From Acinetobacter vivianii (lineage in GTDB: Bacteria > Pseudomonadota > Gammaproteobacteria > Pseudomonadales > Moraxellaceae): a stretch of 64,000 nucleotides of DNA. This document shows, in pieces, positions 58,238-64,000 of the stretch; within the stretch, counting starts at the first letter, position 1; the number at the start of each line of letters is the position of its first letter. Both the position numbers and the translations under genes were made by a program. The notes beneath the pieces are model-generated. The model had not been told where the DNA came from. It made no database searches and was given only the letters and a program-made list of their open reading frames with translations. Location of the stretch: positions 1 through 64,000 of the forward strand of contig NZ_BMDR01000009.1 of the NCBI RefSeq assembly GCF_014635885.1, written 5' to 3'.

Positions 58238-59428
58238 TTAAGCCTCCAATGCTTTTTTAGCTTGGCTTGCTAACCATTTTTGGAAGAAGTGTGTTGGCAA
58301 ATCCATTTCAGGAGAGAAAACGCCTCCGCCAAAACCAGGTGAATGACGGCCTTTTTGCATGGTTTCAACCGCAAATACATCTTCAGCAAATACAACTTTC
58401 CATGATTCTAAAGTTGCTTCACGACATGCATCATATTTAGGATCTAATGATTCATCACTCACGTAATACAAACGTAATTTTTCAATGGTTTGCTCTGGAG
58501 CAATTGGGTCAATCATCATTGCAAATGCATGATCAGCTTGAATTCCTAATAATACGTTCGGGAAAACAGCGACATATTCCGCATGACGCAATTGGTCTTC
58601 TGGCCAGCTTGGGAATTTTGGCAAATGTGTACCCGCTGTAGCTGACAAGTTATATTTATAACTACCCTGACCAGCGAAGCGATCTTCGAACATAATGTTG
58701 TAATGATCTTCAAGTTTTGAATAGGTATTTAGCGCTGGGTGTACCCAAGGTAAGTGATAAGCTTCGCAATAGTTTTCAACTGTAAGTTTCCAGTTACTTT
58801 TTACAGGTAACTCAAAAGTTGAACCTATTTTGCTACTGCGAATAAGCTCTAAACCGTTTTCACCAAGGAAAGGCTTCCAACGCTCCACTAATGGTGCAAT
58901 ATGATCTTCGAAAGCTGGTGCATCACCAGAGATATTTACGAAGACCATATCCATCCAGATCGCAGAACGGAGTGCTTTTAAGCCATGTTTTTCACATTTA
59001 AAGCGTTCATCTTTATGCTGGTTAATGCCACCAACATGTGGAGTACCTTTTAAGTTACCGTTTAAGTCGTAACTCCAAGAATGGTATTGGCAACGAATTA
59101 CACCTTCAATCGTTCCTTCTTGTTGCACCAAAATCATACCGCGATGGCTACAAACGTTATGGAAAACTTGGACTTCCCCTTCACGATTACGCATCATTAC
59201 AAGAGGCATACCCATGAAATTAACAGGTTTCACATAGCTCTTTTTAGGTAAATCAGAAGCGAAACCTACACACACCCAAGTTTTACTTAAGATATTGTCA
59301 CGTTCAAAATTAAAATATTCGTTACTGGTATATGCTAAATTAGGCATACCATTTGATTCAGTAATTGGATTTAAAACATTGTCTACTTGCTGAACTGTAA
59401 TTAGTTGCTGGCTTACTCGACTATTCAT
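58238..59428 (-). CDS. Rieske oxygenase alpha subunit, quaternary-amine type
   Basis: A 396-residue Rieske non-haem iron oxygenase. The Rieske ligands are Cys93, His95, Cys113 and His116 (CSHRG ... CQYHSW, with HSW in place of the usual HGW). The catalytic iron site is NYCEAYHLPWVH, with bridging Glu222 and ligands His225 and His230. A Glu bridge (N-x-x-E-x-Y-H) is the pattern of carnitine monooxygenase CntA and glycine-betaine demethylase GbcA, whereas dioxygenases use Asp. No beta-subunit gene is present, also as in that group. GGAG precedes the ATG. It is divergent from a BCCT carrier. The substrate is probably a quaternary ammonium compound; the exact one is unknown. Confidence 0.87.
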   Translation of the reverse strand: MNSRVSQQLITVQQVDNVLNPITESNGMPNLAYTSNEYFNFERDNILSKTWVCVGFASDLPKKSYVKPVNFMGMPLVMMRNREGEVQVFHNVCSHRGMILVQQEGTIEGVIRCQYHSWSYDLNGNLKGTPHVGGINQHKDERFKCEKHGLKALRSAIWMDMVFVNISGDAPAFEDHIAPLVERWKPFLGENGLELIRSSKIGSTFELPVKSNWKLTVENYCEAYHLPWVHPALNTYSKLEDHYNIMFEDRFAGQGSYKYNLSATAGTHLPKFPSWPEDQLRHAEYVAVFPNVLLGIQADHAFAMMIDPIAPEQTIEKLRLYYVSDESLDPKYDACREATLESWKVVFAEDVFAVETMQKGRHSPGFGGGVFSPEMDLPTHFFQKWLASQAKKALEA

Positions 59429-59764
59429 CTGGCAATCTCCATTTATTTTGAATAACGCAGTGCTCCCTGCGTTGGCATTAACTATTCGTTAGCACCCAGT
59501 GCTGCTTAATAAAGATTGTGTAAAACGTGATGAAAAGTGACAAACTACTTTTTAGCTAGGTATCTATGAGTTTTTATCATGCTAGATAAATATGACTTTT
59601 AGGCGATTAGAACTTTTATAAAAAATAGTTGTGCATGATAAAAACTCACTGATTAGTGAGAATAAATCAGTTGAGCTTTCTAGGCACACATCACTACTCT
59701 TTTATTATTCGCATTTACAGCGACGAACAGGCAGTTCGTTTCTGAGCGCATCCAAGGAGGAGTT
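59429..59764. promoter_or_regulatory. Divergent control region of the Rieske operon and BCCT gene
   Basis: This 336-bp region has no gene. It contains a perfect 16-bp inverted repeat, TGAGTTTTTATCATGC (59567-59582) and GCATGATAAAAACTCA (59633-59648), with 50 bp between arms. Each arm is a copy of the CATGATAAAAACTCA box (T-N11-A). The right arm overlaps the dyad CTCACT-GATT-AGTGAG (59645-59660). One arm faces each divergent gene, so both promoters could be controlled by one LysR-type protein, with the GcvA-like regulator at 61516-62439 as the nearest candidate. Confidence 0.6.
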
Positions 59765-61450
59765 ATGCGTAATACTACATCAGGATTCCTGTCAGGACTA
59801 AATCCTACCGTTTCAATCGGCGCAAAATTATTACTATTTGTTTTTATTAGTTTTTGTATCTTTAGAGAAAAACAAGCTGGTGAATATTTCCAGCTTATCT
59901 CTACAGCGTTATTGCAAAATGCCAAGTGGTTTTTATTATTATTAGCAACGTCATTGTTAGCTTTTTTAGTTTATTTATGTATGAGCCGTTATGGTCATAT
60001 ACGTTTAGGTAAAGATGATGAGAAGCCTGAATATAGTAATATTGCATGGATTTCTATGCTTTTTTCATGTGGGATGGGAGTTGGATTACTATTTTGGTCT
60101 GTAGCAGAGCCAATTACTCATTATGCAAGTAATCCGTTTACTCAAGGGTATACAGATGAAGCAGCTAGTATGGCAATGCAATTAACCTTTTTCCATTGGG
60201 GACTTCATCCTTGGGCGCTTTTCTGTCTGGCAGCGGTTGCTCTAGGTTATTTCGCTTATCGTAAAGATTTACCTTTTGCAATGCGTTCAATCTTATACCC
60301 ATTAATAGGGAACCGTATATATGGTCCTATTGGGCATACAGTAGATATTTTAACTATTGTAATTACGGCATTTGGAGTTTCTCAATCTCTAAGTATGGGT
60401 ATCCTAGAGCTTAATACAGGTTTGAATCATGCCTTTGGCGTCAGTATCGATTTAAAAATTCAATTAGTAATGGTTGTCTTGCTTTGTACAATTGCGACTA
60501 TTTCTTTAATGTCAGCAATTAGTAAAGGATTTAAAGTCATTGCGGAGGGAAATATGATTATTTCTTATTTCCTCGTATTCATGCTTATTTTTATTGGTGC
60601 TACGCGCTATATCTTTAATACTTTCTTTGAGGGTTTAGGTGATTATTTACAAAATATCGTAGGTATGAGCTTATGGAGTGATGCTCAAAAAGATTCAGGT
60701 TGGCAAAATTGGTGGACTGCTTATTACTGGCCTTGGTGGATGACTTGGGCACCATTTGTAGGAATGTTTATTGCTCGTATCTCTAGAGGTCGTACTATAC
60801 GAGAGTTAATTTGTGGAACTTTAGTTGCTCCAACATTATTAACCTTTATCTGGATTGCTGCCTTTGGTGGGGCTGCTCTTAAAATTGAAAAAGATGCTCA
60901 AAATGCAAAATCAACCCATGAATTAGTTATAAACAATCATTCAAATATAGCTAATATTGAAAAAACTACTCCTCACCAAGTTTCAATTTCCGAAGCAACA
61001 AAAGAAGATCCTACTCGTGCTGTATTTGTTTTCTTTGATCATCTCTCTCCCGATAAAGATACTCAAGTGTTCTTAAGTGCATTGTTATGTCTTCTGCTTG
61101 CAATTCATATCATTACATTAGTCAATTCAGGAACATTAGTACTTTGCTTCCTTGATGCAAACGGTTCTACCAATCCATCGATCAGTATTCGTTTAATTTG
61201 GAGCATCATTATTCCATTAATTGGCGGAGGATTAATTATTGCTGGTGGGCTAAAAGCAATACAAACGGCTTCTATCATTGCTGGATTTCCCATTGCTATC
61301 TTACTTATTATCATGGCTATTTCCTTAATTAAAACATTAAGAAGAGAGCCTCAGGCTTGGGAAATGTTACCAACACATGTTCGTCCTGACTTTTGTAAAG
61401 AGCCAGAGAAATTAGTAGAAGTTAAAACAGAACTTATTATAGAAAAATAA
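59765..61450 (+). CDS. BCCT-family betaine/carnitine/choline transporter
   Basis: A 561-residue BCCT carrier with 12 membrane segments. Signature stretches are SCGMGVGLLFWSVAEPITHY, WGLHPWALFCLAAVALGYF and the tryptophan-rich NWWTAYYWPWWMTWAPFVGMFIARISRGRTIREL. The aromatic residues of the last two bind the trimethylammonium group. An unusual hydrophilic loop (about residues 380-420, rich in Lys, Asn, His, Thr) separates two membrane segments. AAGGAGG precedes the ATG. It would import the substrate of the divergent Rieske operon. Confidence 0.92.
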   Translation: MRNTTSGFLSGLNPTVSIGAKLLLFVFISFCIFREKQAGEYFQLISTALLQNAKWFLLLLATSLLAFLVYLCMSRYGHIRLGKDDEKPEYSNIAWISMLFSCGMGVGLLFWSVAEPITHYASNPFTQGYTDEAASMAMQLTFFHWGLHPWALFCLAAVALGYFAYRKDLPFAMRSILYPLIGNRIYGPIGHTVDILTIVITAFGVSQSLSMGILELNTGLNHAFGVSIDLKIQLVMVVLLCTIATISLMSAISKGFKVIAEGNMIISYFLVFMLIFIGATRYIFNTFFEGLGDYLQNIVGMSLWSDAQKDSGWQNWWTAYYWPWWMTWAPFVGMFIARISRGRTIRELICGTLVAPTLLTFIWIAAFGGAALKIEKDAQNAKSTHELVINNHSNIANIEKTTPHQVSISEATKEDPTRAVFVFFDHLSPDKDTQVFLSALLCLLLAIHIITLVNSGTLVLCFLDANGSTNPSISIRLIWSIIIPLIGGGLIIAGGLKAIQTASIIAGFPIAILLIIMAISLIKTLRREPQAWEMLPTHVRPDFCKEPEKLVEVKTELIIEK

Positions 61451-61461
61451 ATTTTGATGAA

Positions 61462-61496
61462 AAAAATGGGGGATCTTAAAAAGATCCCCCATTTTT
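61462..61496. terminator. Strong bidirectional terminator
   Basis: AAAAATGGGGGATCTT (61462-61477) and AAGATCCCCCATTTTT (61481-61496), perfect 16-bp stem with a 3-nt loop, between the convergent BCCT and LysR genes. Confidence 0.92.
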
Positions 61497-61515
61497 AAAT
61501 TTCCAACACTAATAA

Positions 61516-62439
61516 TCACCCTAAACCTTTCTGCCCGACTTGACCTGGTAATTGCTCTAGTAACCAATTACGGAACTGTTTTACACTTGAAGGAATCACA
61601 CCTCTGTCTGTTGGCTCTAACATACAAAAATTTGCCTGAGTGCGAAGTACAGTTTCTACAGGGCGAACTAAAGCTCCACTCTTCAAGTAATCATCTACTA
61701 AAGATCCCCAGGCTAGAGCTATACCTTGACCATTTATAGCGGCTTGGATTAATAAAGGATAATTATTTATATTCACTCTATTTTTGGGTTTAAACATTGG
61801 ATAACCTACTAAGGCAAACCATTCTGCCCAATTAATCCAATCTTTTTGTGATTCATCTAAAGAAAGTAGGCTTTTGCCAAAAATCTTGTCAGGCGTAATC
61901 TCTCCTTGGAATTGTGCCAAATAATGAGGACTACACACAGGAAATACTTCTTCAGGAAATAATGGAGTTACCTTCATATTTGCGGGAGGTGCCTTGCTAT
62001 AAAATAATGCTAAATCACAATCCATTTTATGCAAATCAAGAATATTTTCAGTGGTTAAAATTCTTAAATCAACTCCCTCATTCTGCTGAAAAGTAGCTAC
62101 TTTAGGTAAAAGCCAGAGTGCAGCCATGGCATTGGTTGTAACAACCGTAACCTGATGCTCACCTTGCCATTTCTTTATCTCAGCTGTAGCTTGAGAAACT
62201 TCCAGTAACGCACTATAAATCGTCTGATAATACTGTAGCCCCGTAGGTGTGAGTGAAATATTACGATTTGCACGAATAAATAACTCTTTACCTAAATATT
62301 CTTCAAGGTGTCTGATTTGGCGACTAATTGCTCCTTGAGTAACATTTAATTCATCTGCAGCTTTTGTAAAACTGAGGTGGCGTGCAGCTGCCTCGAATAC
62401 AATTAAGCTGTTCATTGGTGGTAATGGCCTAATCTTCAT
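61516..62439 (-). CDS. GcvA-like LysR-family regulator
   Basis: A 307-residue LysR protein with the GcvA-type N terminus RPLPPMNSLIVFEAAARHLSFTKAADELNVTQGAISRQI. The effector domain contains VTVVTTNAMAALWLLPKVATF and YPLLIQAAINGQGIALAWG. The ATG at 62439 (AGGAG 5 nt upstream) is preferred over a GTG two codons earlier. Its own leader holds GTAGT-AAAA-ACTAC (62473-62486), whose TAAAAACT core matches the box found near the Rieske operon and the exporter genes, so it is the best candidate to bind that box. Confidence 0.87.
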   Translation of the reverse strand: MKIRPLPPMNSLIVFEAAARHLSFTKAADELNVTQGAISRQIRHLEEYLGKELFIRANRNISLTPTGLQYYQTIYSALLEVSQATAEIKKWQGEHQVTVVTTNAMAALWLLPKVATFQQNEGVDLRILTTENILDLHKMDCDLALFYSKAPPANMKVTPLFPEEVFPVCSPHYLAQFQGEITPDKIFGKSLLSLDESQKDWINWAEWFALVGYPMFKPKNRVNINNYPLLIQAAINGQGIALAWGSLVDDYLKSGALVRPVETVLRTQANFCMLEPTDRGVIPSSVKQFRNWLLEQLPGQVGQKGLG

Positions 62440-62445
62440 GGACAC

Positions 62446-62849
62446 TCCTAGTTTGTCCGTTACATCTTCAACGTAGTAAAAACTACATATGTCCTAGAAT
62501 TATTTAATTTTTTTAAATGCTTCCTCAGCGCATGTATATCTAGCCCAATTTACGATTAAGCTATTTATTGTTAATAAAGTGTCATAAATATAAATTAATA
62601 AAAAGTGAGAAAAAGTATTCAACCTATGATTTTTTCTCATATCAAATAGAAAATTATATTTGTTTTTTATTAATCCACTAAGATTTAAGTACAGATTGCC
62701 ATAATCCTGCCATGCAACATGATCTACCACCTATTCCTCTGTTCAATCACGCCAATAATTGGTTGAAATAATAGTATTCTCTTACTTTGATTTCTTATAT
62801 CTTTAATTAGACTCTAATTTGTATTTTATAAAAAATAATCTAATTGAAA
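62446..62849. other. AT-rich spacer between LysR gene and ssrA
   Basis: About 400 bp, very AT-rich, with no protein gene I would support. Near the LysR gene it holds GTAGT-AAAA-ACTAC (62473-62486), probably part of the LysR promoter. No integrase gene or attachment repeat of the ssrA 3' end is visible here. Confidence 0.5.
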
Positions 62850-62873
62850 AATAGGGAGCATCTGCTCCCTATT
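62850..62873 (-). terminator. Second terminator downstream of ssrA
   Basis: AATAGGGAGCA (62850-62860) and TGCTCCCTATT (62863-62873), a perfect 11-bp stem with a 2-nt loop; on the minus strand TTTTTC follows. It lies about 40 bp beyond the first ssrA terminator with no gene between, so it is a back-up. Confidence 0.75.
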
Positions 62874-62914
62874 CACGACTAGCTAACTTGATGCACCTAT
62901 CAAAATCCCATCCA

Positions 62915-62942
62915 ATAAAAAAGCCACTTAGAATAAGTGGCT
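62915..62942 (-). terminator. ssrA terminator
   Basis: On the minus strand AGCCACTTA-TTC-TAAGTGGCT is followed by TTTTTTATT, 16 nt after the encoded CCA of tmRNA. Confidence 0.88.
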
Positions 62943-62958
62943 GATTTATAGAGAATTT

Positions 62959-63318
62959 TGGTGGAGATGGCGGGAGTTGAACCCGCGTCCGCCAGCATTA
63001 CGCTCGAGAATACTACATGCTTAGATATCGTCTATTGTTTTAACACTAAGCGACCCGACGAACAGGGTACAAAGCGCGATCCTCTAAGTTTGGTATAAAG
63101 CCCCGAGGCTTGACTCTATACGGACTTGTGTGCGTGCGCTTCAGTCGGGTTCACTGACCACAAGTATTCAGTGAAGCGGACAAGCTGCCCTTAGGCAGCT
63201 AGAGCGTATGATTCGTCGTTTGCGACTATTAAAATGCAAATTTTATTTACGAGAGAAAATGCGCTCTCGGCATGCATCTATGAGTTTCATCACCAGCGTC
63301 GAAGCCAGAAACATCCCC
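62959..63318 (-). ncRNA. ssrA: Transfer-messenger RNA
   Basis: A 360-nt tmRNA that rescues stalled ribosomes. The 5' end GGGGATG pairs with the 3' CATCTCC ahead of an encoded ACCA, including the G3-U pair that directs alanylation. The T-arm GCGGGTTCAACTCCCGC is complete. The tag frame (63223-63191) reads ANDESYALAA followed by TAA, of the common gammaproteobacterial form. SmpB is not encoded in the window. Confidence 0.97.
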
Positions 63319-63434
63319 AAAGTACAGCGCAATCATAACATAGATCGTTAGAATTTAAATCTTAATTTCTAACCAATCAGCGAAATATACGCTTATTCTT
63401 CTATATTGTGACTACACTTTATTTTTCAAGTTCA

Positions 63435-63475
63435 AAATTGAAAAGCCGCCACAAGGACAGCTTTTTTGAATTTTA
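63435..63475 (-). terminator. Probable ggt terminator
   Basis: On the minus strand, directly after the ggt stop, AAAGCTGTCC and GGCGGCTTTT form an imperfect stem ending in TTTTCAATTTT. The remaining 117 bp to the tmRNA 5' end should contain the ssrA promoter; TATGAT lies about 13 nt upstream of the mature 5' end. Confidence 0.55.
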
Positions 63476-63476
63476 C

Positions 63477-64000
63477 CTATAGCGCACCATTACCTAACAC
63501 AATGCCCTCACGGCGTGGATCGACTCCACCCGCGTATTTGCTTTGATTATCAATATTCACTTTCATAATCGTCGCAATCCCACTGGTTTGAGCGGTATTA
63601 GAAATACCATGTCCTTTTGCTTTCAACGCATCAATCAGTTCAAGTAAGGACAACTGATCATTCGAGCTATCAATATTGGTATTTGGGCTATTGGTTGCCC
63701 CAAAGTTCACCAAAGACGTGGCTTGCTGTGCATTCAAATTCCAGTCCAATGCACCGACCAGCGTTTTTACTACATATTGAATAATCGTGCCACCACCTGG
63801 TGAACCTGTTGCCATATAAAAATCACCAGGTGCTGTTCCTTTAAATACCAAAGTTGGTGCCATGGTGCTGCGTGGACGTTTACCACCTTCTACCCGATTT
63901 GCCAATAATGCACCAGTTTGATCGACAGGATTGGCACTAAAATCAGTTAACTGGTTGGATAACAGGAAGCCATCTACCATATGGAATGAACCCATACTTG
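63477..64000 (-). CDS. ggt: Gamma-glutamyltranspeptidase, C-terminal part (partial at window end)
   Basis: About 174 C-terminal residues of a periplasmic gamma-glutamyltransferase; the 5' part lies beyond the window. The visible part belongs to the small subunit: DGFLLSNQLTDFSANP, KRPRSTMAPTLVF (substrate Arg), the oxyanion segment ATGSPGGGTII and the C-terminal GGVDPRREGIVLG. The enzyme hydrolyses glutathione and other gamma-glutamyl amides. It is transcribed toward ssrA. Confidence 0.92.
   Translation of the reverse strand, partial: SMGSFHMVDGFLLSNQLTDFSANPVDQTGALLANRVEGGKRPRSTMAPTLVFKGTAPGDFYMATGSPGGGTIIQYVVKTLVGALDWNLNAQQATSLVNFGATNSPNTNIDSSNDQLSLLELIDALKAKGHGISNTAQTSGIATIMKVNIDNQSKYAGGVDPRREGIVLGNGAL

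Noticed and set aside
62500..62730. 76-residue minus-strand frame in the spacer before ssrA
   Set aside because: No ribosome-binding site, AT-driven composition and no recognisable domain.
62446..63318. ssrA as the integration site of a genomic island
   Set aside because: tmRNA genes are common island targets, but no integrase, no duplicated ssrA 3' end and no sharp gene-content boundary are visible in the window.

Overview
The window looks like a chromosomal segment of an Acinetobacter species. The reasons are the moderately low G+C, a catF-catD gene pair in the order of the Acinetobacter cat operon, a D-glucarate/D-galactarate cluster of the Acinetobacter type, an indole-acetate (iac) type operon with divergent marR gene, and a tmRNA followed by gamma-glutamyltranspeptidase. 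I see no rRNA, tRNA, insertion sequence, prophage gene or CRISPR array. The segment is almost entirely accessory catabolism: uptake systems, oxidoreductases and their local regulators, in blocks separated by clear intrinsic terminators.

Layout. 0-1.1 kb: end of the catechol branch of the beta-ketoadipate pathway (catF, catD). 1.2-5.4 kb: an MFS transporter and a lipoprotein Ntn-hydrolase (penicillin acylase family). 5.5-13.5 kb, minus strand: an aromatic monoamine block (feaR-like regulator, copper amine oxidase, porin, GMC oxidoreductase, phenylacetaldehyde-type dehydrogenase) with a FeaR-like direct repeat in front of the oxidase. 13.6-21.6 kb: an iac-type operon (H-A-SnoaL-C-D-E-F-G) with divergent marR gene, which lacks a recognisable iacB. 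21.7-27.1 kb: a 3-hydroxyacyl-CoA dehydrogenase-like protein, an opine-dehydrogenase-like protein, an AraC regulator, an MFS transporter and an NTF2-like protein. 27.2-32.7 kb: LysR/azoreductase pair, a glycine-zipper zinc-ribbon protein, a hypothetical protein, a PQQ sorbosone dehydrogenase-like lipoprotein and a GNAT acetyltransferase. 32.9-37.9 kb: LysR, a creatinase/DoeA-like M24 protein, a porin and an MHS transporter; the last two share a 42-bp upstream element. 38.4-39.9 kb: a 503-residue protein of unknown function.

40.0-48.4 kb: a complete D-glucarate/D-galactarate to 2-oxoglutarate block (GntR regulator, KGSA dehydrogenase, KdgD, GudD, GudP, GarD). 48.5-52.3 kb: three DMT exporters (one YddG-like), an orphan Phd/YefM antitoxin translationally coupled to one of them, and a MarC protein. 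52.4-62.4 kb: a porin, cupin, DAO-type flavoprotein, rubredoxin-reductase fusion, aldehyde dehydrogenase, Rieske oxygenase, divergent BCCT transporter and GcvA-like LysR. I read this last block as a pathway for a quaternary-ammonium compound. 62.9-64.0 kb: ssrA (tmRNA) and the 3' part of ggt.

How it fits together. Indole-acetate breakdown by iac enzymes is known to lead to catechol, which the cat pathway (tail at the window start) would carry to the TCA cycle; the aromatic amine block yields arylacetates; the sugar-acid block enters at 2-oxoglutarate. The most noteworthy observations are the Rieske/rubredoxin-reductase quaternary-amine cluster, a LysR-type box (CATRATAAAAAMTCAYT) found in four copies in front of that cluster and of the exporter genes, the 42-bp duplicated promoter element, the FeaR-like boxes, a candidate small RNA near 29.75 kb, and a GNAT gene that may start at ATC.
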